A stretch of DNA of 64,000 nt from an uncultured Bacilli bacterium (GTDB lineage: Bacteria; Bacillota_I; Bacilli_A; RF39; UBA660): NCBI GenBank assembly GCA_934131695.1, contig CAKOZV010000003.1, positions 50,871 to 114,870 on the forward strand, given 5' to 3'. This document shows positions 25,957-35,207 of this stretch, piece by piece. The position numbers and the translations under genes were made by a program. Positions within the stretch are counted from its first letter, which is position 1. Each line of letters begins with the position of its first letter. The notes below the pieces were generated by a model, which was not told where the DNA came from, made no database searches, and saw nothing but the letters and a program-made list of their open reading frames with translations.

Positions 25957-26238
25957 ATGGCTGTAAAGATTCGTTTAATGAGAATGGGTGCTAAGAAAAG
26001 ACCTACTTATCGTATCGTAGTAACTGACTCTAGAGCTAGACGTGATGGAGAATATCTTGAATTAGTAGGAACTTATAATCCACTAGAAAAAGAAAATACT
26101 ACTAAGATTAATGAAGAAGTAGCACTTAAATGGTTAGACCGTGGAGCAATTCCATCTGATACTGTTCGTAGTTTATTAAAAAACGAAGGTGTTATGAAGA
26201 AATTCGCTGAAAATAAAACTAAAAAGGAATCAAAATAA
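25957..26238 (+). CDS. rpsP: ribosomal protein bS16
   Basis: The 93-residue 30S subunit protein begins MAVKIRLMRMGAKKRPTYRI and continues with the family blocks DSRARRDG, LELVGTYNPLE and WLDRGAIPSDTVRSLL. The ATG at 25957 follows GGAAAGGAG; longer readings upstream lack an RBS. Its stop overlaps the start of khpA by one base, the usual rpsP-khpA arrangement. Confidence 0.97.
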   Translation: MAVKIRLMRMGAKKRPTYRIVVTDSRARRDGEYLELVGTYNPLEKENTTKINEEVALKWLDRGAIPSDTVRSLLKNEGVMKKFAENKTKKESK

Positions 26239-26480
26239 TGGATTTAGTAAAACTTGTAACAACTCTTGTTGAAGGAGTTGTAGTTAATAAAGAAGATGTT
26301 AGTGTTAAAGAGTTTTCATCTGATGATGCTATTACTATTGAAATATTAGTTAAAGAAGAAGATATGGGTAGATTAATTGGTAAAAATGGTAAAACAATTA
26401 ATGCTATTCGTACTCTTTGTCAAGCTAGTAGTTATCTAAATGGTAATAAGTATGTAAAGATTAATGCTGATAAGTTTTAG
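26238..26480 (+). CDS. khpA: KH-domain RNA-binding protein KhpA (YlqC)
   Basis: An 80-residue single KH domain with the RNA-contact loop GRLIGKNGKTINAIR. KhpA binds RNA, often with KhpB, and affects cell size and RNA stability in Firmicutes. It is translationally coupled to rpsP by a TAATG overlap, and a terminator follows. Confidence 0.92.
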   Translation: MDLVKLVTTLVEGVVVNKEDVSVKEFSSDDAITIEILVKEEDMGRLIGKNGKTINAIRTLCQASSYLNGNKYVKINADKF

Positions 26481-26502
26481 GGATAGAGATATCCTTTTTT
26501 TT
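26479..26502 (+). terminator. intrinsic terminator of rpsP-khpA
   Basis: GGATA (26481-26485), loop GAGA, TATCC (26490-26494), extended by two weaker pairs and followed by eight T. It overlaps the khpA stop. Confidence 0.8.
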
Positions 26503-26551
26503 ATTGTTAAAAGACAATTTTTATATTATACTTATAGTGGGAGGATAAGAA

Positions 26552-27364
26552 ATGAAAAAAATGGAAAAAAGAATAGTAAGTGCTATTGTTATGGTCTTAA
26601 TATTTGTACCAATATTATTACTAGGAGGAGTTACTTTCTCAGTATTTATGACACTACTTGCAATAGCTGGTATTTATGAGCTTATTAAAGTAAGAGAAAA
26701 AACTAAAGAATTTCCAAAGATAGTAGTTTTCTTTGCTTACTTCATAGTTTTATTCTTAACACTATTAAGTTATAATCAGAATGTCTTTACTTATATGGTT
26801 GATTATAGAGCCTTTGCGGTATTAATATTTATCTTTTTATTACCATTATTATTTGTTAATAGTAAGGAAGATATGTATAATATCAATGATGCTTTATATA
26901 TGATAGGTTCATCTATATTTATTGGTTTGTCATTTGGACTTATTATTCTAATAAGAAATTATGATTTAAACTACCTAATATATATATTATTAATAACTAC
27001 AATGACTGATGTTTTTGCTTATCTTACAGGATTTTATATTGGTGAACATAAACTTTGTCCCACTATTAGTCCTAATAAGACAGTAGAAGGTTTAATAGGA
27101 GGCCTTTCAATGGGAACTTTTGTTGCCTCAACTTTCTATTTTACGGTAGTTAATTCTAATATGTCTTTAGTATTAATTATCTTTATAACATTCTTTTTAT
27201 CACTAATAGGTCAGTTAGGTGATTTAGTATTTTCTAGTATAAAAAGAACTTATAAAGTAAAAGATTATTCATCATTAATACCAGGACATGGGGGAATACT
27301 TGATAGATTTGATAGTTTAATCTTTGTAGCATTAGCATTTATTTTATTTGTAGGAATTTTATAG
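26552..27364 (+). CDS. cdsA: phosphatidate cytidylyltransferase
   Basis: This 270-residue integral membrane enzyme makes CDP-diacylglycerol from phosphatidate and CTP for phospholipid synthesis. The C-terminal signature is visible: SPNKTVEGLIGG, then QLGDLVFSSIKRTYKVKDYSSLIPGHGGILDRFDS. About seven membrane helices precede and surround it. A GGGAGGAT ribosome binding site precedes the ATG. It is followed nine bases later by rseP, the conserved cdsA-rseP pair. Confidence 0.96.
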   Translation: MKKMEKRIVSAIVMVLIFVPILLLGGVTFSVFMTLLAIAGIYELIKVREKTKEFPKIVVFFAYFIVLFLTLLSYNQNVFTYMVDYRAFAVLIFIFLLPLLFVNSKEDMYNINDALYMIGSSIFIGLSFGLIILIRNYDLNYLIYILLITTMTDVFAYLTGFYIGEHKLCPTISPNKTVEGLIGGLSMGTFVASTFYFTVVNSNMSLVLIIFITFFLSLIGQLGDLVFSSIKRTYKVKDYSSLIPGHGGILDRFDSLIFVALAFILFVGIL

Positions 27365-27373
27365 GAGGGTTAG

Positions 27374-28408
27374 ATGGTAACATTATTAATATTTATTCTT
27401 ATTCTAGGAGCGATCATCTTTATACATGAGAGTGGACATTTTCTCTTTGCTAAACTAACAGGTATTTATGTTCATGAGTTTGCTCTTGGAATGGGACCTA
27501 AACTTATATCACATAAAGGGAAAGAGACAACTTATTCCTTAAGACTTATTCCAATTGGGGGATTTTGTCAGTTAGCTGGTGAAGAAGGAGAGGAAGAAAA
27601 TATTCCAAAAGATAGAACTCTACAAGGCAAAAAAGCTTGGCAAAGATTTCTAGTAATGTTCTTTGGAGCAGGCTTTAACTTTATATCAGCGATATTAATG
27701 TTATTCTTCATTGGTCTTATTTGGGGTAGCCCTTCTTCAGTACCTTTAATCACTAACGTTAATAAAGGATCACGTGCTGCAGTAGCAGGCCTTGAAAAAG
27801 GTGACATTATCAAAAAAATAAATAGTCATAAGATTAATACAAGAGATGATATTTCTTTGTATCTTACTATTGATAAACATAAACAAGCGACCGAGTTTGT
27901 TGTTACTAAAGAAGATGGTAGTACAAAGACCTATAAAGTCAGTCCAGAAAAGAAAATAAAAGATGACCAAGTAACTTATGTTTATGGTATTGGCTTTAAA
28001 GAGAAAAAAGAATATGGTTTAGGACATGCACTAAACTATATGGTAACAAAAACAGGAGCTTTATTTAGACAAATGTGGGTAACTGTTGTTAGTTTATTTA
28101 CTGGTGGTATTAAAGTAAAACAGCTATCAGGTCCTGTTGGTATTTATGAAGTAGTAGGTAGTCAAAGAGCAGGTGGTCTAGCTAATTTGCTATATCTATT
28201 TGCCTTCTTATCAATAAATGTAGGCTTCATTAATCTGTTACCATTACCAGCTTTTGATGGTGGACATATCTTATTTATCGTTATTGAGAAAATCAAGGGA
28301 AGTCCAGTAAAACCAGAGACAGAAGCGATGATTCATACAATCGGTTTATTCTTACTTATGATTTTAATGGTCTATGTAACATTTAATGATATCTTAAGAT
28401 TATTTTAG
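27374..28408 (+). CDS. rseP: RIP site-2 metalloprotease RseP/RasP
   Basis: The intramembrane zinc protease has HESGH at residues 18-22 in the first membrane helix, a PDZ domain (~130-200), and the second metal motif NLLPLPAFDGGH near the C-terminus. Length 344 is usual. It cleaves membrane-bound anti-sigma factors and signal-peptide remnants. It shares an operon with cdsA and a small membrane protein downstream. Confidence 0.95.
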   Translation: MVTLLIFILILGAIIFIHESGHFLFAKLTGIYVHEFALGMGPKLISHKGKETTYSLRLIPIGGFCQLAGEEGEEENIPKDRTLQGKKAWQRFLVMFFGAGFNFISAILMLFFIGLIWGSPSSVPLITNVNKGSRAAVAGLEKGDIIKKINSHKINTRDDISLYLTIDKHKQATEFVVTKEDGSTKTYKVSPEKKIKDDQVTYVYGIGFKEKKEYGLGHALNYMVTKTGALFRQMWVTVVSLFTGGIKVKQLSGPVGIYEVVGSQRAGGLANLLYLFAFLSINVGFINLLPLPAFDGGHILFIVIEKIKGSPVKPETEAMIHTIGLFLLMILMVYVTFNDILRLF

Positions 28409-28416
28409 AGGTAGTT

Positions 28417-29238
28417 ATGAGTAGAAAAGATAAAATAATAATGAGTCTAACAATCGTTATCTTATTATTAGTGATAGTACTAGCTTTGGTGCTTAGTATG
28501 AAAGGACTTAGTAGTATAACAAGTAAAGATAGTCCTAAAGAAGAGAAAAAAGAAGAAAGGGTAGTAACTACTAAGCTTAATGAGGAAGAAGTTAATACCC
28601 TTCTTGATAAAATAAAGATATATGATAACTATTTTATTACTTTTGAAGGTAGTAAAAAACCAAGTGAGTTAACTGATGATGAAAAATTTTTGTTTTATAT
28701 GAAAAATAACTATGAGAAGTTTACTAAAGGAGTAAGTAGTAAAGAAATAGAAGCTTATTTAAAAGAATACTTTGGAAAAGATATTACCTATACTCCAGTT
28801 GCTAACTATCTATGTCCAGTTGATAATTTACCTTTAATTATCTATGATAAAGATTCTGATTTATATAAAATAGATTATAGTGAACATGGTCATGATGGAG
28901 ATTATATCTCAAAGATATTTAGTTATTATGTAGATGGAGTTAAAAAGGTAGATAAAACTACTACTTATAAAATAAGAGTTAGAAAAGCATTTTCTAATTA
29001 TGTGACAGTAGGTTTGATTACTAGTTTCTATGGTAGTTATACTGATGCCGTTAATAGAAAGAATGAAGTATTTGATCTTTATAAAATATATGGTGATGAA
29101 AATATGAGTAATGAAGACCTAGAAAAGAAAGTAAAGACTCAGTATGAAAAATATAAAGGTATGTTTAAGATATATACTTATACTTTTGAAACAGATAGTA
29201 ACATAGAAAATAGTTATTTAGTATCTTTAACGAAATAG
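28417..29238 (+). CDS. hypothetical single-pass membrane protein, 273 aa
   Basis: One N-terminal membrane helix (residues ~8-28) is followed by a Lys/Glu-rich linker and an extracytoplasmic domain of ~220 residues with no recognised family. It starts 8 bases after rseP with a GAGG ribosome binding site, so it is in the cdsA-rseP operon. A substrate or partner role with rseP is possible but not supported by any motif. Confidence 0.7.
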   Translation: MSRKDKIIMSLTIVILLLVIVLALVLSMKGLSSITSKDSPKEEKKEERVVTTKLNEEEVNTLLDKIKIYDNYFITFEGSKKPSELTDDEKFLFYMKNNYEKFTKGVSSKEIEAYLKEYFGKDITYTPVANYLCPVDNLPLIIYDKDSDLYKIDYSEHGHDGDYISKIFSYYVDGVKKVDKTTTYKIRVRKAFSNYVTVGLITSFYGSYTDAVNRKNEVFDLYKIYGDENMSNEDLEKKVKTQYEKYKGMFKIYTYTFETDSNIENSYLVSLTK

Positions 29239-29265
29239 TCTCTATATAGGGACTTTTTCTTTTTA
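29237..29265 (+). terminator. intrinsic terminator
   Basis: AGTCTC (29237-29242) pairs with GGGACT (29249-29254), followed by a long T-rich run; it overlaps the stop codon of the preceding gene. Confidence 0.75.
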
Positions 29266-29358
29266 CGAGAAATATTAAAAAAATAAATTTTCTTTTAGAT
29301 AAGTGATGTTGTGTGTTACAATATAGATGTATTAATAATCTATAAAGAAGGTGTTAAT

Positions 29359-31623
29359 GTGGCAAAAAAGAAGACTAAAAGAGAAAAGAAGAAAGGTTTT
29401 GCTTATAGTAGTGAATTATATGGTGTAATACTTTTGCTTGCTGGTATTATTGGGATTGGTAAGTATGGACCAGTTGGTAACTTGATTTCTTCTTTTGCAG
29501 TATTTTTAGTAGGAGTATTTTATAATATATTATTAGTATTATTAATAGTATTAGGAGGATATTTAATAATAAAAAGAGAATGGCCTAATTTTTTTACGAC
29601 TAAAATGTTAGGGTTTTACTTATTTATGATAGGAATACTAGCTCTTATGCATGAAGACTATATTTCTGCTAATAACTATAATGGGATAAAAGTCTTTCAA
29701 GAGACAGTTGATCAATTAACTGTTGCTTTCTCTACTATTATGAATAGTAATGCTACTATTGATGTAATAGGTGGTGGAATAATTGGTTGTACTTTTGGTG
29801 TTTTATTTACCTCACTATTTTCCTATAATGGAATGAAAATTGTGTCTTGGACTTTATGTATTGCCGGTGTTTCCCTATTTACTGGTTTTTCTATCGCTGA
29901 CTTTGTTAAGAATACTAGTATGAGAGCGAAAGAAATGATTCCTAAAAAGGAAAAGAAAGTGAAGGAAGAAAAAGAGACTAGTTTTGATAGTAGTAAGAAA
30001 CCTGTTATTACAGGAGGAGAAGATGAAGTTAAGGATGATAGAAAGGTTACTATTTCTAATATAAATGAATTAACAAAGATTAATACCAAAGAAGAACCTA
30101 AAGAGGTAGAAACTAAAGAAGAAGTAGTAGAGCGACCAGTTGTTATTCATAATGGTAATTATACTTTGCCACCAATATCTATTTTAAATCCAGTTAAGAA
30201 AAATAAGAATAAGAGTGAAGCTGGAGTAGTTGAAAAAAATATCGAGACACTAGAGAAAGTATTAAAAGACTTTGGGGTTATTGGTAAAGTAGTGGAAGTA
30301 CATATTGGACCTACAGTTACCCAGTATGAACTTGAATTACAGACAGGTACTAAACTTAATAAAGTATTAAGTATTCATAAAGAAATTGCTCTTGTACTTG
30401 CGGCAAAAGACATAAGAATTGAAGCACCTATTCCTGGTAAGAGTACCGTGGGAATTGAAATACCTAATAGAGAAACAACACCAGTATCCTTTAGAGAGGT
30501 TATGGAAAAAGTACCAGCTAGTAAAAGTAGTAGTAAATTACTTTGTCCACTTGGTAAGAATATCATGGGTAATGTTGTTTGGTGCGAGATTGATAAGACA
30601 CCACACTTATTAGTCGCTGGTTCTACTGGTAGTGGTAAATCTGTTTGTATCAATGGAATAATCGCTTCTATTTTAATGCGAACAAGACCAGATGAGGTTA
30701 AACTAGTAATGGTTGATCCTAAGAAAGTAGAATTATCAGTCTATAATGGGGTACCACATTTATTATGCCCCGTTGTAACAGATCCGAAGAAAGCTAGTGT
30801 GGCTCTAAACAAAATAGTTGCAGAGATGGAACGACGTTATGAAGTTTTTGAAGAGAGTCATACTAAAAATATTGCCACTTATAATAGTTATATTGATGAT
30901 AAAAATAAAAACTTAGATGAAGATAATAAAATACCTAGAATGCCTTATATTGTAGTAATAGTAGATGAGTTAGCAGACTTGATGTTGGTAGCTAGCAAAG
31001 ATGTAGAAGCATCTATCATGCGTATTACTCAGATGGCAAGAGCAGCTGGTATTCACTTAATCATTGCTACGCAAAGACCATCAACTGATGTTATTACTGG
31101 TGTTGTAAAAGCTAATATCCCATCCCGTATTTCTTTTGCCGTTAGTAGTGGAATAGATTCTCGTACTATTCTTGATTCTACTGGAGCAGAGAAACTACTT
31201 GGTAAAGGTGATATGTTGTTCTTACCAATGGGAGAAGCATCACCTCAAAGAATTCAAGGAGCTTTTATCGCTGATGATGAAATTAAAAAAATAATAGATT
31301 ATACGATTGAACAACAAAAAGCTGAATATAATGAAGCCTTCTTAAATCTAGAAGCTAATAGCAATATGGATAAATCTGCTAGTCAGAAAGAAGATATGGA
31401 ACAAGTAGAAGATGATGATGACGAACTTTATAATGATGTAGTAACTTTTGTTGTTGAACAGCAAAAAGCAAGTGCATCTCTTTTACAAAGAAGATTTAAA
31501 GTTGGCTATAATAGGGCAGCTAGAATAATTGATTTATTAGAAGAACGCGGTATCATTGGACCTACTAATGGTAGTAAACCAAGAGAAGTGTTGGTAAAAC
31601 TAGATAATGGTGATGAGGAATAG
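29359..31623 (+). CDS. ftsK: DNA translocase FtsK/SpoIIIE
   Basis: A GTG start at 29359 fits the GAAGGTG ribosome binding site at 29347-29353; the upstream extension lacks one. Four to five N-terminal membrane helices, a charged linker (~190-270), then the motor: Walker A GSTGSGKSV (Lys ~427), Walker B VVIVDELADLM and the LVAGSTGSGK context. A C-terminal gamma/winged-helix domain recognises chromosome polarity (SLLQRRFKVGYNRAARIIDLLE). It pumps DNA through the septum at division and into the forespore at sporulation. The -10 TACAAT (29316-29321) is a candidate promoter. Confidence 0.96.
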   Translation: MAKKKTKREKKKGFAYSSELYGVILLLAGIIGIGKYGPVGNLISSFAVFLVGVFYNILLVLLIVLGGYLIIKREWPNFFTTKMLGFYLFMIGILALMHEDYISANNYNGIKVFQETVDQLTVAFSTIMNSNATIDVIGGGIIGCTFGVLFTSLFSYNGMKIVSWTLCIAGVSLFTGFSIADFVKNTSMRAKEMIPKKEKKVKEEKETSFDSSKKPVITGGEDEVKDDRKVTISNINELTKINTKEEPKEVETKEEVVERPVVIHNGNYTLPPISILNPVKKNKNKSEAGVVEKNIETLEKVLKDFGVIGKVVEVHIGPTVTQYELELQTGTKLNKVLSIHKEIALVLAAKDIRIEAPIPGKSTVGIEIPNRETTPVSFREVMEKVPASKSSSKLLCPLGKNIMGNVVWCEIDKTPHLLVAGSTGSGKSVCINGIIASILMRTRPDEVKLVMVDPKKVELSVYNGVPHLLCPVVTDPKKASVALNKIVAEMERRYEVFEESHTKNIATYNSYIDDKNKNLDEDNKIPRMPYIVVIVDELADLMLVASKDVEASIMRITQMARAAGIHLIIATQRPSTDVITGVVKANIPSRISFAVSSGIDSRTILDSTGAEKLLGKGDMLFLPMGEASPQRIQGAFIADDEIKKIIDYTIEQQKAEYNEAFLNLEANSNMDKSASQKEDMEQVEDDDDELYNDVVTFVVEQQKASASLLQRRFKVGYNRAARIIDLLEERGIIGPTNGSKPREVLVKLDNGDEE

Positions 31624-31630
31624 GAAAAAA

Positions 31631-33226
31631 ATGAAAGATAGAAATAAAAAGAAAAAAATAACTTGTGTGGTACTAATTATAATAGCAATAATTTTTATAT
31701 TAACTGGATTATTCTTTGAGTATAAGACAGTAATAAACGCTAATTTTAAATATGATGAGAAAAAGAATATACCTACTAAAAAAAATGATGATAATACGGA
31801 AAAGACACCTACTACATACTTAGCAAATGATATTGAAGATTTTGATTTATCTTTTTTAAAACTTGAAAATAATAAAAGTAATGTTTTGTATAGTCCGATA
31901 TCAATAAAATATGCTTTATCAATGTTAAGAGATGCCACAAGTGGTAACAGTAAAAATCAAATTGATCAGATTTTAGGAAAGTATAATGTAAATAAATATG
32001 AAAATAATAATAATCTTTCTTTTGCTAATGCCATATTTATAAATAATAGTTTTAAAAAAAGTATAAATAGTAAGTATATAAAGCAAATAAAAGATAAGTA
32101 TAATGCTGAGACAGTATATGATTCTTTTAATACTCCAGATAATTTAAATAAATGGGTTAGCAACAATACCCTAAAAAAAGTTAATAATGTGTTTACTAGA
32201 GGTATTTCTTCATTACCGTTTATAATGTTCAATAATCTTACAATAAATATGCAATGGGATAAGGCTATACAATCAAATGCTACTACATTATATAAAAATC
32301 CTGATGACTTTTATTGGGGAGCAGGATTTTTACATGAAAAATATGATGATGGAATTACTTTTCTTGAGACAAAGTATCCATCACTTGTCTTCAATAATAA
32401 TATCAATGCTAAATCAGTTCAATTTGTTGCTTCAGTTAATAATTATAATATAGTTAAAACTTTAGGAGAGGAAAATATTCGTAACACTATACTTAATGAG
32501 TATCAAGATTTTATTAATAATGATAAGTGTGGTGTAAAAGCTAGTGGTGGTAATTATCTTGATGCTAATAGCTATGCCCAAAATTTTATTGATGAGATAA
32601 GCAAAAATTATAAAAAGGTTTCTATTTCTACGGATTTTCAATATTATATTGATGATGATGTAAAAATGTTTGCTAAAGATTTAAAGAAACATAATAATAT
32701 ACAATTACAATATATTGCTATTATGCCTGAAAAAGAGCAGTTAAGTAATTATATTGATAGATTAACCAAAAATGATATAGTTTCACTAATCAGTAAATTA
32801 AAAGAGGTTAAATCAGAAGATTATCCAGAAGGCAAAATATTTAAAATAAAAGGTTCAGTACCATTATTTAAGTTTGATTATCAACTTGATTTAGTTAAAG
32901 ATTTACCAAAAGTAGGAATAACAGATGTTTTTGATAGCCACAATTCAAAATTAAATAATTTAACAAATGCTAAAAATATAGCTCTTAATTCTATAGAACA
33001 AAAAAATAATATAGAGTTTTCTAATGAGGGAATAAGTGAATCTTCACAATTATCACAATTAGGAATAGGTGATGGAGTTGGATGTGAATTTAAGTATTCA
33101 TATGAAGTACCAGTAGAAGAGATTGATGTAACTTTTGATAAGCCTTATCTATTTTTGATAAGAAATAAGGATACCGGTGAGGTCTGGTTTATTGGTACAG
33201 TTTATGAGCCTACTATTAATGATTAA
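31631..33226 (+). CDS. membrane-anchored serpin family protein
   Basis: The start at ATG 31631 follows a GAGGAATAGG site at the end of ftsK; earlier ATGs overlap ftsK. A basic N-terminus and one membrane helix (~residues 8-30) are followed by a serpin fold: NVLYSPISIKYALSMLRDAT near the start, and KPYLFLIRNKDTGEVWFIGTV at the end, the usual serpin signature. The reactive-loop hinge reads NEGISESSQLSQ instead of the small-residue EEGTEAAAAT pattern of inhibitory serpins, so inhibition is uncertain. It may block host or neighbour proteases at the surface. Family sure, activity open. Confidence 0.85.
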   Translation: MKDRNKKKKITCVVLIIIAIIFILTGLFFEYKTVINANFKYDEKKNIPTKKNDDNTEKTPTTYLANDIEDFDLSFLKLENNKSNVLYSPISIKYALSMLRDATSGNSKNQIDQILGKYNVNKYENNNNLSFANAIFINNSFKKSINSKYIKQIKDKYNAETVYDSFNTPDNLNKWVSNNTLKKVNNVFTRGISSLPFIMFNNLTINMQWDKAIQSNATTLYKNPDDFYWGAGFLHEKYDDGITFLETKYPSLVFNNNINAKSVQFVASVNNYNIVKTLGEENIRNTILNEYQDFINNDKCGVKASGGNYLDANSYAQNFIDEISKNYKKVSISTDFQYYIDDDVKMFAKDLKKHNNIQLQYIAIMPEKEQLSNYIDRLTKNDIVSLISKLKEVKSEDYPEGKIFKIKGSVPLFKFDYQLDLVKDLPKVGITDVFDSHNSKLNNLTNAKNIALNSIEQKNNIEFSNEGISESSQLSQLGIGDGVGCEFKYSYEVPVEEIDVTFDKPYLFLIRNKDTGEVWFIGTVYEPTIND

Positions 33227-33299
33227 CACATCATCTTGAAAAATGCTCAACTTTATGCTATTATTATAGTGCTTGAAGAAAAGAAAGTGGGTTATGGTT

Positions 33300-33797
33300 A
33301 TGCCAAAAACTTCATATAATGATGATGAATTTAATAGACTTATTAGTCCTATTGTTCAAAATGAAGAATATCAAAAGACAAAATTTTGTACACATCATGG
33401 CTTAAATAGATATGATCATATGGTAAGAGTAGCATATTACTCTTATAAGATTACTAAAATACTACATCTAAATTATAAAGAAACTACTAAAGGAGCTATA
33501 CTACATGACTTTTTCTTTAATGAAGAAGAAAATAATAAAGTAGTAAGATTAATAGAACATCCAGAGATAGCTTATATAAATGCTAGTAAGTATTTTGATT
33601 TATCAAGTCTAGAAGAAGATATTATAAGAACACATATGTTTCCAGTTGGAAAAAAAGTTCCTAAATATTTAGAAAGCTGGATAGTAGATTTAGTCGATGA
33701 TGTAGCAAGTATTTATGAAAAATCATTTATGATTAAAGTAAATATGAAGTTAAGTTTTAATTTAATAGTGATGCTATTAGTAATGTTTAGGAGATAA
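33300..33797 (+). CDS. small HD-domain phosphohydrolase
   Basis: ATG 33300 is preferred because an AAAGTGGG site lies about 9 bases before it; an ATG at 33294 is too close. The 165-residue protein has a His-rich entry (HHGLNRYDHMVRVA), the HD pair in GAILHDFFF, a late THMFPVG and VDLVDD. It is a paralogue of the truncated gene at the left edge of the window. Substrate unknown. It precedes yceD by 3 bases and is probably co-transcribed. Confidence 0.8.
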   Translation: MPKTSYNDDEFNRLISPIVQNEEYQKTKFCTHHGLNRYDHMVRVAYYSYKITKILHLNYKETTKGAILHDFFFNEEENNKVVRLIEHPEIAYINASKYFDLSSLEEDIIRTHMFPVGKKVPKYLESWIVDLVDDVASIYEKSFMIKVNMKLSFNLIVMLLVMFRR

Positions 33798-33800
33798 CTT

Positions 33801-34268
33801 ATGGATATTAGAGAATTATTACAAGGTAAGACTGATAAATTAGAGATAAATGAAGACTTTTTCTTTACTAAAGATTGGTATCAAAATACAGATATTATAG
33901 AACTAAAAAATGTTCACTTTACTGGTAATTTAAAAAGATATGTAGATGATAGTTTCTTCTTAGAAGGGGAATATAGTGGTGATATGATTTTAAAAGACTC
34001 CATCTCACTAGAAGATGTAACCTATCATTTTTCTAATCATTTAGAAGAAGAAGTGACAGAAAAAGTAAAAAATATTGAAAATACTCTTGATATTCTTAGT
34101 GTTTTATGGGAAAATATAGTACTAGAGGTTCCCATTAGATTTAGTGAAGTAAGTGATTACTCAAATTATCAAGGGGACGGTTGGCATCTAGTAAGTGAAG
34201 AAGAGTATGAAAAGGAAGAGGGAAATTTCCCATTCCGTGATTTGCTAGAAGGAAAAGAAAAGGAGTGA
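33801..34268 (+). CDS. yceD: YceD/DUF177 family protein (YlbN)
   Basis: The 155-residue protein has the DUF177 character: an acidic, beta-rich body and a C-terminal ...NFPFRDLLEGKEKE, directly upstream of rpmF as in most bacteria. The family is linked to 23S rRNA accumulation. The RBS of rpmF (AAAGGAG) lies in its last codons. Confidence 0.88.
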   Translation: MDIRELLQGKTDKLEINEDFFFTKDWYQNTDIIELKNVHFTGNLKRYVDDSFFLEGEYSGDMILKDSISLEDVTYHFSNHLEEEVTEKVKNIENTLDILSVLWENIVLEVPIRFSEVSDYSNYQGDGWHLVSEEEYEKEEGNFPFRDLLEGKEKE

Positions 34269-34273
34269 AGAAG

Positions 34274-34489
34274 ATGTTAAAATTAGATATTCAATTATTT
34301 GCTGTACCTTTCAGAAAGGTATCAAAAACACGTAAGAGAATGCGTAGAAGTCACAATGCTTTAACAATGCCAGGAATGGTAGCTTGTAAAGAATGTGGTG
34401 AAATGATTAAACCTCATCGTGCATGTCCTAAGTGTGGTAGCTATAAAGGAAAAACTGTAGTTGCTAAAAAAGAATCAACTGAAGAATAA
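34274..34489 (+). CDS. rpmF: ribosomal protein bL32 with L27-like cleavable N-terminal extension
   Basis: The bL32 body starts AVPFRKVSKTRKRMRRSH and has the zinc cysteines CKEC...CPKC. It is preceded by nine extra residues, MLKLDIQLF. This matches the MLxLxLQFF extension of Firmicutes bL27 that the protease Prp removes before Ala, and removal here would leave AVPFR, the normal mature L32 start. The ATG at 34274 is well placed behind AAAGGAG (34258-34264) and no ATG lies at the usual mature start, so the extension is translated. Identity certain; processing is inferred. Confidence 0.95.
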   Translation: MLKLDIQLFAVPFRKVSKTRKRMRRSHNALTMPGMVACKECGEMIKPHRACPKCGSYKGKTVVAKKESTEE

Positions 34490-34515
34490 GATCATAGTTA
34501 AGTGATCTTTTTTTT
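34488..34515 (+). terminator. intrinsic terminator of yceD-rpmF
   Basis: AAGATCA (34488-34494) pairs with TGATCTT (34503-34509), followed by a T run. Confidence 0.85.
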
Positions 34516-34581
34516 GTATATATTATTTACTTTGTTTATTAACATGTGATAGTATATTGATAAAAGAGAGGAACGGTAAGT

Positions 34582-35154
34582 ATGAGTAAGAAAGAGTTAA
34601 TTAAAATGAAAAAGAGTTTATTAGCTTTAGGAGTAGCAGGTACTTTGATTGGCTCTACCGGCTGTGGTAAAGAAGTTGAAACTATTAATGCAGATGATAA
34701 TGTTGATTTGGTAAGTGTTCCAAAAGAGTATTATAATTTTGATGAATACTGTAAATATGTAATTAAGGATGACGAACCGGTAAGAGAGTATAATAGTGAA
34801 AATATAGTCTTATATTATAATAAAGAAACTTATGATGTAAGTGAATATCTGTTTAATACATCTTTATGGTTTTCTACTGAGTATGAATTATATGATATAG
34901 CAACCGAAGAAATGTTAATGTATGGCAAAGTGGGATCGTTCAGCAAGGTTATGTATGAAGACTATAATTATAGTAATTGGTATTTAAAAGAACTAGCCTC
35001 AAATAATTATCGAGTTTATTTTCCAGATATAGCTAATTATATTGAAGGGTACAAAATGAAAGATTATTATTCTTTAGAGGAAATAAGAGAAATAGAGCCA
35101 CAAATAGGCGATAGCTTAAAAGCTCTTAACAAGGTCAAAGTAAAGACAAAATAA
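34582..35154 (+). CDS. tandem lipoprotein paralogue 1
   Basis: The 190-residue protein has a short signal with a lipobox-like end (LIGSTGCG; Cys ~residue 28). It shares with the next two genes the blocks YYNFDEYCKYVIKD, ENIVLYYNKETYDVSEY and a C-terminal DYYSLEEIREIEPQIGDSLKALNKVKVKTK. Probably a membrane-anchored lipoprotein on the outer face. No known family is recognised. The ATG follows GAGAGGAACGG. Confidence 0.75.
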   Translation: MSKKELIKMKKSLLALGVAGTLIGSTGCGKEVETINADDNVDLVSVPKEYYNFDEYCKYVIKDDEPVREYNSENIVLYYNKETYDVSEYLFNTSLWFSTEYELYDIATEEMLMYGKVGSFSKVMYEDYNYSNWYLKELASNNYRVYFPDIANYIEGYKMKDYYSLEEIREIEPQIGDSLKALNKVKVKTK

Positions 35155-35207
35155 ATGTGTGTTATTATCAGTAATTCTGATTTTAATACTATGGGAGGAA
35201 AGGTAAT

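Noticed and set aside
26464..26679. 71-codon frame across the end of khpA and the start of cdsA
   Set aside because: It spans a terminator and overlaps two well-supported genes; its sequence looks like out-of-frame cdsA.
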